The translations under genes and the position numbers were made by a program. A stretch of 64,000 nucleotides of DNA. Origin: Planomonospora parontospora (lineage in GTDB: Bacteria > Actinomycetota > Actinomycetes > Streptosporangiales > Streptosporangiaceae). Numbering within the stretch: the first letter of the stretch is position 1; every line of letters begins with the position of its first letter. The stretch is taken from contig BMQD01000010.1 in the NCBI GenBank assembly GCA_014647935.1, positions 124,001-188,000 on the forward strand, written 5' to 3'. The notes beneath the pieces are model-generated. The model saw only the letters and a list, made by a program, of their open reading frames with translations, was not told where the DNA came from and ran no database searches. Below are positions 16,904-24,666 of the stretch, piece by piece.

Positions 16904-19489
16904 TCACTGGCCCCGCAGGTCGGCCAGGAGCCCGGGCAGCTCGTCCGGCTTGACCATGACCTCCCGCGCCTTCGACCCCTCGCTCGGGCCGACGACGTTC
17001 CGGCTCTCCAGCAGGTCCATCAGCCGGCCCGCTTTGGCGAAGCCCACCCGCAGCTTGCGCTGGAGCATCGAGGTCGAGCCGAACTGGGTGGTCACGATCA
17101 GCTCGGCCGCCTGCACCAGCAGGTCGAGGTCGTCGCCGATGTCCTCGTCGATCTCCTTCTTGACGGTGGCCGCGGCCATCACGTCGGGGCGGTACTCGGC
17201 CTGCATCTGGGCCTTGCAGTGCGCGACGACCTCGGCGATCTCCTTCTCGGAGACGAAGGCGTTCTGCAGCCGCATGGGCTTGCTGGCGCCCATCGGCAGG
17301 AAGAGCGCGTCACCCTGGCCGACCAGCTTCTCCGCGCCGGGCTGGTCGAGGATGACCCGGCTGTCGGCGAGGGAGGAGGTGGCGAAGGCCAGCCGGGAGG
17401 GCACGTTGGCCTTGATCAGGCCGGTGACGACGTCCACCGAGGGGCGCTGGGTGGCGATGACCAGGTGGATGCCGGCCGCGCGGGCGAGCTGGGTGATGCG
17501 CACGATGGAGTCCTCGACGTCGCGCGGGGCCACCATCATCAGGTCGGCGAGCTCGTCCACGATGACCAGCAGGTAGGGGTAGGGCTGGTAGACCCGCTCG
17601 CTGCCGGGCGGCGGCACGAGCTTGCCCGCGCGCACCGCCTTGTTGAAGTCGTCCACGTGCCGGAAGCCGCTGGCGGCCAGGTCGTCGTAGCGGCGGTCCA
17701 TCTCGCCCACCACCCACTCCAGGGCCTCGGCGGCCTTCTTGGGGTTGGTGATGATCGGCGTGATGAGGTGCGGAATGCCCTCGTAGACGGACAGCTCCAC
17801 CCGCTTGGGGTCGACCAGCACCATCCGGACCTCGTCGGGGGTGGCGCGCATCAGGATCGAGGAGATCAGGCCGTTGACGCAGACCGACTTGCCCGCGCCG
17901 GTGGCACCCGCGATGAGCAGGTGCGGCATCTTGGCCAGGTTGGCCACTATCGTCCGGCCCTCGACGTCCTTGCCGAGGCCCACGATCATCGGGTGGTGAT
18001 CGGCCTGGGCCACCTGCGAGCGCAGGATGTCGCCGAGCGAGACGAGGTCCTTGTCGGTGTTCGGGATCTCCACGCCGATCGCCGACTTGCCGGGAATCGG
18101 CGACAGGATCCGGACGTCGGCCGACTTGACCGCGTAGGCGATGTTCTTGGTGAGCGCGGTGACCTTCTCGACCTTGACCGCGGGGCCGAGCTCGATCTCG
18201 TAGCGCGTCACCGTCGGCCCCCGGGTGAAGCCGATCACCTGGGCGTCGATCCCGAACTGCTCCAGCACGCTGGTCAGCGCGTTGACCACGACGGTGTTGG
18301 CCTTGGTCTGCGGCTTGGGCGCGGTGCCCGGGTGCAGGAGCTGCGCGTCGGGCAGGGTGTACGGCCCGGCCTGCGGGGAGAGCACCAGCTGCTCCACCTT
18401 GCGCGGCGCCGGGGTGGGGGCGGGCGGCTCCAGCAGGGCCGTCACCTGGGCCGCCGGGGCGCCGGCGGCCCCGGGGTCCACCGGCTCCTCGTCGTCCACC
18501 AGGCCGGGCACGATCTCCGGCGAGTGCCCGGCGAGCCTGCCCGGCGTCTCGGCGATCACCGGCGTGTCGTACGGCTTGACGCCGTCGCCCGGTTCGGCGG
18601 TGCCCGGCTCCCCGCCGTCCGCCCTGCGCCCCTGCCGCTTCCCGGCGGGCCGCTTCGCCGCCGTCCTGGGCGGTGCCGCCGCCCGGGCGGCCAGGGCGGC
18701 CTCCCGGTTGAAGAGCATGTGCCTGATCTCGCCCAGCCGCTCGGGGACGCGGTGCACCGGGGTCGCGGTGATCACCAGGACGCCGAAGCCGGACAGGATC
18801 AGCAGCAGCGGGATCGTGATGAACGCGGGCAGGATGCTCGCCGGGGGCGCCGAGATGACGAACCCGATCATGCCGCCGGCGGCCGACACCTTGTCCATGC
18901 CGTCGGCGGGCCCTCCCGAGGGGTACGGCGTGCCGTGCGCGACGTGCACGATGCCGAGCACCCCGGTCATGAGGGCGGACCACCCGATCATCATCCGCCC
19001 GGTGTCGGGGCTCTGGTCCGGGTGGCGCAGGATCCGCCAGGCCAGCAGGGCCAGCATGACGGGGATCACCCAGGTGAGCGAGCCGAACACGCCGCGCATG
19101 ACGGCGTCGACCACCTCGGTGACCGCGCCCGTGGGGGCCCGCCACGTCATGGCCGCCAGCACGATCGCCCCGGAGAACACCGCGAGCCCGAGGCCGTCGC
19201 GGCGGTGCACCGGGTCCAGCTCCCGCGCGTTCTGCCCCAGCGCGCGCGCCGCGCTGCCGACGGCGCCCGCGAGGAGCATCCAGATCCCCACGAACAGCTT
19301 GGCGACCATGGTGAGGAGCCAGCCGAGCGGGTCCGGCTGGGAGGAGGCCGGCCTGCGCGCCGCGGCGGCCTTCGGGCGGGCGGCGGGCCGTCTGGCGGAA
19401 GCCGTACGGGCAGGGGTGGACCTCGACCGGCTGGAGGCTCCCTTGGCCGGAGTTTTGCCTGAGGCGCCTTTTGACGTACGGGTGGCCAT
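16904..19489 (-). CDS. ftsK: FtsK/SpoIIIE DNA translocase
   Basis: The 861-residue protein has a basic Ala/Lys/Arg N-terminus, four membrane segments between about residues 50 and 260, a linker, and the motor domain with Walker A GATGAGKS near residue 530 and Walker B LLVIVDELADL near 648. The C-terminal winged-helix gamma domain, which reads KOPS-like sequences, fills the last 65 residues (MLQRKLRVGFAKAGRLMD). It pumps chromosomes through the closing septum during division or sporulation. I choose the ATG at 19489; the upstream TTG at 19540 is less likely. No clear ribosome-binding site precedes it. Confidence 0.95.
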   Translation of the reverse strand: MATRTSKGASGKTPAKGASSRSRSTPARTASARRPAARPKAAAARRPASSQPDPLGWLLTMVAKLFVGIWMLLAGAVGSAARALGQNARELDPVHRRDGLGLAVFSGAIVLAAMTWRAPTGAVTEVVDAVMRGVFGSLTWVIPVMLALLAWRILRHPDQSPDTGRMMIGWSALMTGVLGIVHVAHGTPYPSGGPADGMDKVSAAGGMIGFVISAPPASILPAFITIPLLLILSGFGVLVITATPVHRVPERLGEIRHMLFNREAALAARAAAPPRTAAKRPAGKRQGRRADGGEPGTAEPGDGVKPYDTPVIAETPGRLAGHSPEIVPGLVDDEEPVDPGAAGAPAAQVTALLEPPAPTPAPRKVEQLVLSPQAGPYTLPDAQLLHPGTAPKPQTKANTVVVNALTSVLEQFGIDAQVIGFTRGPTVTRYEIELGPAVKVEKVTALTKNIAYAVKSADVRILSPIPGKSAIGVEIPNTDKDLVSLGDILRSQVAQADHHPMIVGLGKDVEGRTIVANLAKMPHLLIAGATGAGKSVCVNGLISSILMRATPDEVRMVLVDPKRVELSVYEGIPHLITPIITNPKKAAEALEWVVGEMDRRYDDLAASGFRHVDDFNKAVRAGKLVPPPGSERVYQPYPYLLVIVDELADLMMVAPRDVEDSIVRITQLARAAGIHLVIATQRPSVDVVTGLIKANVPSRLAFATSSLADSRVILDQPGAEKLVGQGDALFLPMGASKPMRLQNAFVSEKEIAEVVAHCKAQMQAEYRPDVMAAATVKKEIDEDIGDDLDLLVQAAELIVTTQFGSTSMLQRKLRVGFAKAGRLMDLLESRNVVGPSEGSKAREVMVKPDELPGLLADLRGQ

Positions 19490-19669
19490 GCTAGGGAGGT
19501 TAACGATCGACCGGGCGGATCGCGCGGAGGCTCGCCGCAACCGGACGAGCCGGGCGCCCGCTCTCCCGCGCGGCGGCGACGGCCGTTCCGGGAGTCAGGG
19601 ATCGCCCCGGCCCCGCGACACGAACCCTCCTCGCCTTCCGTAGCCGCCACATAACGGAATAGCCCCTAA

Positions 19670-19683
19670 GGAAAGCGCCTTCC
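19670..19683. promoter_or_regulatory. LacI-type palindrome upstream of symporter
   Basis: GGAAAGCGCCTTCC is a 14-bp near-perfect palindrome around a central GCGC, typical of LacI-family operators. Its centre is about 36 bp from the centre of the 17-bp uronate site. Confidence 0.5.
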
Positions 19684-19693
19684 GTCCTATGTA

Positions 19694-19720
19694 TTGACAT
19701 GACGTTCCATGTAGTAGAAC
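19694..19720 (+). promoter_or_regulatory. Symporter promoter with uronate-regulon operator A
   Basis: TTGACA at 19694-19699 is a consensus -35 box. The 17-bp site GTTCCATGTAGTAGAAC (19704-19720) covers the spacer and the probable -10 region (TAGAAC at 19715). Binding there would block RNA polymerase. Read on the other strand it matches the sites at 21585, 25481 and 25501. Confidence 0.7.
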
Positions 19721-19754
19721 CTCCTCACCAAACAGGACGTTGGGAGGAGAGACC

Positions 19755-21251
19755 ATGTCCGCACTCGACTGGTCCGTGCTGGGCGCGTACTTCCTTGTGA
19801 TGGTCGCCATCGGCGTGTGGTCCAGGAGCCGGATCAGGAACGTGATCGACTTCTTCACCGCGGGAGGCCGGATCCCCTGGTGGCTGTCCGGCATCTCCCA
19901 TCACATGTCGGGCTACAGCGCGATCATGTTCGTGGCCTTCGCGGCGGTCGCCTACAACTACGGCCTGGCCATGTACGTCTGGTGGGCGCTGACCATCGGC
20001 CTCGGCGTCGGCATCGGCGCCTTCGTCTGGGCCGCCCGGTGGAACCGGCTGCGCTCCAAGCACGGGGTGGCCTCCCCGCTGGAGTACCTCGCCCGCCGCT
20101 ACGACCTCCCCACCCAGCAGGTGCTCGCCTACAGCGGCGCGCTGCTGAAGGTGGTGGACATCGCCGCCAAATGGGTGGCGATCGCGGTGCTGCTCAAGGG
20201 CTTCGCCGGCATCCCCATCCTCTGGGGCATCCTGATCACCGGGGCCGTCACGCTGGTCTACATCACCGCCGGCGGCCTCTGGGCGGACGTGCTGACCGAC
20301 TTCGGGCAGTTCGTCATCCAGGGCGTCGCGGGCGTCGCCATGTTCGTCGCGATCATGTCCCACCTGGACGGCGTCGCGACGCTCTGGACCATGTGGGACA
20401 AGCTCCCCGAGGGCCACGGCGACCCGTTCGCCGGGCCGTACACCACGACCTTCTTCCTGGCCATGCTGTTCATCAAGACCTTCGAGTACAACGGCGGCAT
20501 GTGGAACCTCGCCCAGCGCTACATGGCCTCCCCCTCGGGCTCGGCGGCCAGGCGCTCGGCGCTGCTGTCCAGCGTGCTCTGGCTGATCTGGCCGCTGATC
20601 CTGTTCGTCCCGATGTTCGCCGCCCCGCTGATCGTGCCGGGCCTGGCCAACGCCGAGGAGGCCTACGTCAAACTGGCGCAGACCCTGCTGCCGCAGGGCC
20701 TGATCGGGCTGGTGCTGGCGGGCTTCTTCTCGCACACCATGGCCATGGTCGCCTCCGACGCCAACGTGATCTCCTCGGTCATCACCCGGGACATCGCCCC
20801 GGTGGTCGTCCGGCGGGTGCGCGAGCTGTCCGCGCACGCCGAGCTGACCTTCGCCCGGGTGACCACGTTCACCTTCGTACTGATCAGCATGGTGATCGCG
20901 ATCTCCACCGAGGGACAGGGCGTCGTGCTGAAGATCGTCGTCGACCTGGTCGCGGCCACCATGGGACCGATCTCGATCCCGCTGATGCTGGGCATGCTCC
21001 CCTGGTTCAAGCGGAGCGGGCCGACCGCCGCGATCGTCTCGTGGGCCGCCGGGCTGGGCGTCTGGGCCTACGTCAAGTGGATCCTCGAGTCCAAGGACAC
21101 CGCGATGGTGGTCGGCGTCCCGCTGGTCACCTCGCTGGTCCTCTACGTGGCGATCGGGCTGCTGAAGCCGGAGGGCACCCCGGAGCGGGACGCGCTCGTC
21201 GACTCGCTCGACACCGACCCGGAGCCCGAGCGGGCCGCCGCCGGCGCCTGA
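19755..21251 (+). CDS. Sodium:solute symporter (SSS family), probable uronate importer
   Basis: The 498-residue protein has about 13 hydrophobic segments and SSS-family blocks: an N-terminal FFTAGGRIPWWLSGISHHMS, then LEYLARRYDL and ASDANVISSVITRDI. It should import a small organic solute with sodium. The ATG at 19755 follows GGGAGGAGAG. The promoter carries the same operator as the kduI and tautomerase genes, which is the basis for proposing an unsaturated uronate or its keto form as substrate. It lacks an appended histidine kinase domain seen in some relatives. It is monocistronic and ends before a strong terminator. Confidence 0.88.
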   Translation: MSALDWSVLGAYFLVMVAIGVWSRSRIRNVIDFFTAGGRIPWWLSGISHHMSGYSAIMFVAFAAVAYNYGLAMYVWWALTIGLGVGIGAFVWAARWNRLRSKHGVASPLEYLARRYDLPTQQVLAYSGALLKVVDIAAKWVAIAVLLKGFAGIPILWGILITGAVTLVYITAGGLWADVLTDFGQFVIQGVAGVAMFVAIMSHLDGVATLWTMWDKLPEGHGDPFAGPYTTTFFLAMLFIKTFEYNGGMWNLAQRYMASPSGSAARRSALLSSVLWLIWPLILFVPMFAAPLIVPGLANAEEAYVKLAQTLLPQGLIGLVLAGFFSHTMAMVASDANVISSVITRDIAPVVVRRVRELSAHAELTFARVTTFTFVLISMVIAISTEGQGVVLKIVVDLVAATMGPISIPLMLGMLPWFKRSGPTAAIVSWAAGLGVWAYVKWILESKDTAMVVGVPLVTSLVLYVAIGLLKPEGTPERDALVDSLDTDPEPERAAAGA

Positions 21252-21313
21252 GCGCGCGGCGGGAGGCGCCCGCGGAAGCCCCTGAGCCCGCGGGAGACGC
21301 CCGACCACGCGGA

Positions 21314-21345
21314 GGAGGGGGCCGGACATCAGTCCGGCCCCCTCC
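21314..21345. terminator. Bidirectional terminator between symporter and tautomerase
   Basis: A 14-bp perfect stem, GGAGGGGGCCGGAC with GTCCGGCCCCCTCC, closes an ATCA tetraloop. It lies between the convergent genes and can serve both. Confidence 0.8.
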
Positions 21346-21366
21346 CCGTACGTCCGCTCCCTGCGG

Positions 21367-21552
21367 TTACTTGTCGGACTCCAGGACGCCGCCGTTGGCC
21401 ACGTCGGACTTCTCGATCTCCGTGAAGAGGATGCGCACCGCCTCACGGCGGGCCTTGAGGACGTTCACCGCGGCCTCGGTCACCGCCGCCGCGAACTCGC
21501 GGCGCTGGTCGAGGGTCCGTCCGGAGAGCAGTTCGACGGTGATGTTGGGCAT
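21367..21552 (-). CDS. 4-oxalocrotonate tautomerase family protein
   Basis: The 61-residue protein begins MPNITVELLSGRT; after Met removal Pro1 is the catalytic base of the 4-OT family. ARREAVRILFTEI in the second half matches the conserved strand, and the length is that of the short 4-OT subunits that form hexamers. The ATG at 21552 follows AAGGAGG at 6 nt; the longer open frame to 21819 is not supported. Its promoter has the 17-bp site shared with kduI and the symporter, so it belongs to uronate breakdown rather than to aromatic meta-cleavage, whose genes are absent. It may speed the enol-keto step of 4,5-unsaturated uronates. Confidence 0.85.
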   Translation of the reverse strand: MPNITVELLSGRTLDQRREFAAAVTEAAVNVLKARREAVRILFTEIEKSDVANGGVLESDK

Positions 21553-21584
21553 GTCGGCCTCCTTGTTGCATGACATAAGACTGA

Positions 21585-21601
21585 GTCCCGCTACATGAAA
21601 C
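21585..21601 (-). promoter_or_regulatory. Uronate-regulon operator B (tautomerase)
   Basis: GTCCCGCTACATGAAAC on the + strand, 33 nt upstream of the tautomerase start, matches sites A, C1 and C2 with the invariant core TAYATGRAA. Confidence 0.7.
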
Positions 21602-21624
21602 AATATGCCATCCACCACCACTAC

Positions 21625-21638
21625 GGAAAGCGCTTGCC
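21625..21638. promoter_or_regulatory. LacI-type palindrome upstream of tautomerase
   Basis: GGAAAGCGCTTGCC contains the palindrome AAGCGCTT and differs from the site at 19670 at two positions. Its centre lies about 38 bp upstream of the centre of operator B. Confidence 0.5.
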
Positions 21639-21800
21639 TACAGGCGGCGCCCCAGAGGCCCGAATCGTTCTCCATGGCCCGGGCCCTGAGACTCCCACAG
21701 CGCCCGGCACCGGTGCCGCCGCGGACGGCTCCGGTGACACCGGGCCGAGGGGATCCGCCGCGAGGTGCGGCGCTTCCGCCCTCCGGGGCGGGCCGTCGAC

Positions 21801-21825
21801 AATACTGTGTAGCACACACTATTGT
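21801..21825 (+). promoter_or_regulatory. PadR operator overlapping a leaderless promoter
   Basis: A 23-bp palindrome at 21801-21823 has AATA/TATT ends and the inner repeat TGTGTagcACACA (21806-21818). The -10 hexamer TATTGT (21820-21825) overlaps its right end and lies 6 nt before the padR ATG. This is the expected layout for autorepression. Confidence 0.7.
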
Positions 21826-21831
21826 GTCACC

Positions 21832-22170
21832 ATGGCCGATGAAGACCTGCTCCGGAGTCAGGCGCAGGAGTTGCGCCGCGGCACGGTCGTGCTGGCCTGC
21901 CTGATGCTGCTCAGGCAGGCGCAGTACGGCTACGCCCTGCTGGAGACGTTGAACGGCGCCGGGATCGCCGTCGACGGCAACACCCTCTATCCGCTGCTGC
22001 GTCGGCTGGAGAAGCAGGGTCTGCTCACCAGCGAGTGGAACACCGAGGAGTCCCGGCCGCGGAAGTTCTACCGGGTCAGCGCAGAGGGTTCCCGGACGGG
22101 CGCGCTGCTGGCGCGCGAATGGGAGGACCTCGTCACCACGGTCCGACGACTTATCGAGGAGAATCGTTGA
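21832..22170 (+). CDS. PadR-family transcriptional regulator
   Basis: The 112-residue protein has the PadR winged helix: RRGTVVLACLMLL, YGYALLETL, then GNTLYPLLRRLEKQGLL and PRKFYRVSAEG. It is the short PadR-s2 type with a single C-terminal helix for dimer formation. The ATG at 21832 is directly behind a -10 hexamer with no ribosome-binding site. Its stop overlaps the TTG start of the next gene, a HAAS-domain membrane protein, a known PadR partner. The pair sits inside the uronate cluster but has its own operator, so a link to uronates is not shown. Confidence 0.9.
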   Translation: MADEDLLRSQAQELRRGTVVLACLMLLRQAQYGYALLETLNGAGIAVDGNTLYPLLRRLEKQGLLTSEWNTEESRPRKFYRVSAEGSRTGALLAREWEDLVTTVRRLIEENR

Positions 22171-23066
22171 GCACGCTCACCGAACGTTACGTGCACGAGG
22201 TCGTCCGGCGGATCCCGGGCGACCAGCGCGCCGAGGTGGCCGACGAACTGCACGCCACGATCGCCGACACGGTGGAGGCACGCGGCACCCCTCAGGCCGA
22301 GCGTGACGTGCTCGCCGAGATGGGCGATCCGATCAGGCTCGCCGCCCGCTACGCCGACCGGCCGCTCACGCTGATCGGGCCCGAGCTCTACCCGGCGTAC
22401 CTGCGGCTGATGGCGGTCCTTCTGGCCGCGGTGCTGCCGTTGACCGTCGCCGCGGCCGTGGCGCTGGACGTCCTCGACCACGACGACGCCGGCTCGGCGA
22501 TCGGGACGGGTATCGGCACGTTGTTCGCCGTCGGCGCCCAGCTCGTCACCTGGCCTACCGTGGTGTTCGCGCTGGTCGAGCGGTCGCGCCGGAGCGCCGC
22601 GCTCGCCGCCCCGTGGACGCCCGACGACCTGCCGCCGTCCGGCGGGCCGTCAGGCGGAGGGACGGCGGGGGCCTGCGCCTCCGCGGCCTGGAACGCGCTG
22701 CTGGTGGCGCTGATCGTCTGGCAGCACACCGCCAGGCCGTACCGCACGGACGGCGGTGAGCGGGTGGAGGTCCTCCTGTGGTCGGGCTGGATGGGGCCGA
22801 TCGTGGCCGGTCTGGCCGGAATGGCGCTGCTCGAGCTGGTGCGGGTCGCTGCGGGAGGCTGGAGCCTGAGGCTCGCCACCGCGTACGCCGCCGCCGGCGC
22901 GGTCTTCGCGCTCCCGCTGGCGTGGATCCTGTACCGGCACGAGTTCTTCGACCCGGCCTTCCTCGCCGACGTGACGGTGGCCCCGGCCTTCTACACCGTC
23001 ACCGCGCTCGGCGTGCTCGCGGTGACCGCGGGCGACGTGTTCAGGCGGTTCCGCCGGGCCGTATGA
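22167..23066 (+). CDS. HAAS-domain membrane protein paired with PadR
   Basis: The 299-residue protein starts at TTG 22167, which overlaps the padR TGA (TTGA) and follows GAGGAG at 6 nt. Residues 1-75 form a HAAS (HTH-associated anti-sigma-like) domain: YVHEVVRRIPGDQRAEVADEL and EMGDPIRLAARYADRP. Six or so membrane segments follow from about residue 78. Such proteins are thought to act with PadR in envelope or stress control. The product is uncharacterised. Confidence 0.82.
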   Translation: MSTLTERYVHEVVRRIPGDQRAEVADELHATIADTVEARGTPQAERDVLAEMGDPIRLAARYADRPLTLIGPELYPAYLRLMAVLLAAVLPLTVAAAVALDVLDHDDAGSAIGTGIGTLFAVGAQLVTWPTVVFALVERSRRSAALAAPWTPDDLPPSGGPSGGGTAGACASAAWNALLVALIVWQHTARPYRTDGGERVEVLLWSGWMGPIVAGLAGMALLELVRVAAGGWSLRLATAYAAAGAVFALPLAWILYRHEFFDPAFLADVTVAPAFYTVTALGVLAVTAGDVFRRFRRAV

Positions 23067-23129
23067 GGCCCCCGGGGCGTCCTGGCGTCTGTGGCGCCCG
23101 TCCGGCCGCCGATCGCGCCGGCCGCGGCA

Positions 23130-23894
23130 TCAGCCGCGGACGGCGGGGAGCGGGGCGCCCAGCGCGAGCGAGACCTCCCGCGCGGCGGCGACGACCTCGG
23201 GGGCCAGCCGCTCGAGGCCCTCGCGGTCCATGTCCATCGCGAGCGCGGAGATGGAGATGCCGCCCAGGACCTGCCCGGTGTGGTCGAAGACCGGGGCGCC
23301 CACGCAGAGGACCTCCGGGTGGTTCTCCTCGTCGTCCAGCGCGTACCCCCGGGAGCGCACCTCGGCGAGGTGCGCCAGGAGGGCGTCCACCTCGGTCAGC
23401 GTGCCGGGGGTCATCCGGGGCAGGCCGGTCCGGGCGCAGATCGCGCGGACCTCGTCCGCGGGGAGCCAGGCCAGGACGGCCTTGCCGATGGCGGTGCAGT
23501 GCAGCCGCAGGCTCATCCCGACGCGCGAGGGCATCTGGTACGGCCGGCGGCCCTCCAGCTTGGAGACGTAGACCGCCTCGTCGCCGCTGCGGACGGCGAA
23601 GTGCGTGGTGTAGCCGATCCGCTCGTGCAGCGCGCTCAGCGCGCCGGCGGCCTGGCGGGCCGGGTCGAACCGGTTCATGACCCGGCCGGCCAGGGTGAGG
23701 ATGCGGGGGCCGGGTTCGTAACCGCCGTTCCCGTCCGTCCGGGCGAACCCCCACTCGACCAGCGACTGGAGGATGCGGTGGACGGTCGACTTCGACACCC
23801 CCGTCTCCGCGGCGATGTCGGTGACGCGGTGGTGCTCGGCGATCGCCTCCAGCACCGTCAGCGCCTTGTCGATGGAACTGCCTTCCCTGGCCAC
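23130..23894 (-). CDS. IclR-family regulator, probable controller of the uronate regulon
   Basis: The 254-residue protein has an N-terminal winged helix (about 6-65, SIDKALTVLEAIAEHHRVTDIAAE shown in part; VSKSTVHRILQSLVEWGF) and the IclR effector domain (about 80-250) with RLHCTAIGKAVLAWLP and GGISISALAMD. IclR relatives such as KdgR control pectin and uronate genes and respond to 2-keto-3-deoxygluconate. It is the last gene of kduI-kduD-iclR, 16 nt after kduD, which supports control of this cluster. The GTG start at 23894 follows AGGA at 7 nt. Confidence 0.9.
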   Translation of the reverse strand: MAREGSSIDKALTVLEAIAEHHRVTDIAAETGVSKSTVHRILQSLVEWGFARTDGNGGYEPGPRILTLAGRVMNRFDPARQAAGALSALHERIGYTTHFAVRSGDEAVYVSKLEGRRPYQMPSRVGMSLRLHCTAIGKAVLAWLPADEVRAICARTGLPRMTPGTLTEVDALLAHLAEVRSRGYALDDEENHPEVLCVGAPVFDHTGQVLGGISISALAMDMDREGLERLAPEVVAAAREVSLALGAPLPAVRG

Positions 23895-23910
23895 GTGGTG
23901 ATCCTACTGG

Positions 23911-24666
23911 TCAGCGCGCCAACCAGCCTCCGTCGACCGCCAGCACGTGCCCGTTGACGTAGTCGGAGGCCCGGGAGGCCAGGAAGACGGCCGCCCCCGC
24001 GAGGTCCTCCGGCTCGCCCCAGCGGCCCGCGGGGATGCGCCCGGAGATCTCCGCCTCGCGCACCGGGTCCGCGCGGAGCCGCTCGGTGTTGGCGGTCGCG
24101 ATGTAGCCCGGCGCGATCGCGTTGACCTGCACCCCCTTCGGCGCCCACTCGCACGCCAGCGCCCGGGTGAGCCCGGCGACCCCGTGCTTGGCCGCGGTGT
24201 AGCCGGGCACGTTGACGCCGCCCTGGAAGGAGAGCATGGAGGCGATCATGATGATCTTCCCCGAGCCCCGGGCCAGCATGCCCGCCCCGACCGCCTGGCT
24301 GAGCAGGAAGACGGCGTCGAGGTTGACGCCGAGCACCCCGCGGAAGTCGGCGTAGGAGTGCTCGGCCGCGGGCGCCCGGCGGATGATCCCGGCGTTGTTG
24401 ACCAGCACGTCGACCGGGCCCAGCTGCGCCGCCGCCTCGGGGATCCGCGCGGGGTCCGACAGGTCGAGGATCCACCGGGAGGCCTGCCGGCCCGTCTTGC
24501 GCACCTCGGCCTCGACCTCGTCGAGGTCGTCGTCGCGGCCGTGCAGCACCAGGTCGGCCCCGGCGGCCGCCAGGGCCAGCGCCACCGCCCGGCCGATGCC
24601 GGTCCGCGCCCCGGTGACGAGGGCGGTCCGGCCCGCCAGCGAGAACATCCCCTCCGCCGCCGCCAT
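23911..24666 (-). CDS. kduD: 2-dehydro-3-deoxy-D-gluconate 5-dehydrogenase KduD
   Basis: The 251-residue short-chain dehydrogenase has the nucleotide motif TGARTGIG (18-25), NNAG (90-93) and catalytic Ser143, Tyr156 and Lys160. It reduces 2,5-diketo-3-deoxygluconate (DKII) to 2-keto-3-deoxygluconate, the step after KduI. GIIRRAPAAEHSYADF after NNAG is typical of KduD rather than a general SDR. Its ATG overlaps the kduI TGA by one base. KdgK and KdgA for the next two steps are not in the window. Confidence 0.9.
   Translation of the reverse strand: MAAAEGMFSLAGRTALVTGARTGIGRAVALALAAAGADLVLHGRDDDLDEVEAEVRKTGRQASRWILDLSDPARIPEAAAQLGPVDVLVNNAGIIRRAPAAEHSYADFRGVLGVNLDAVFLLSQAVGAGMLARGSGKIIMIASMLSFQGGVNVPGYTAAKHGVAGLTRALACEWAPKGVQVNAIAPGYIATANTERLRADPVREAEISGRIPAGRWGEPEDLAGAAVFLASRASDYVNGHVLAVDGGWLAR

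Noticed and set aside
16532-19462. tRNA or rRNA genes anywhere in the window
   Set aside because: I looked for the GGTTCRANNCC T-arm with a matching acceptor stem and for rRNA blocks and found none; a covariance-model search would settle it.
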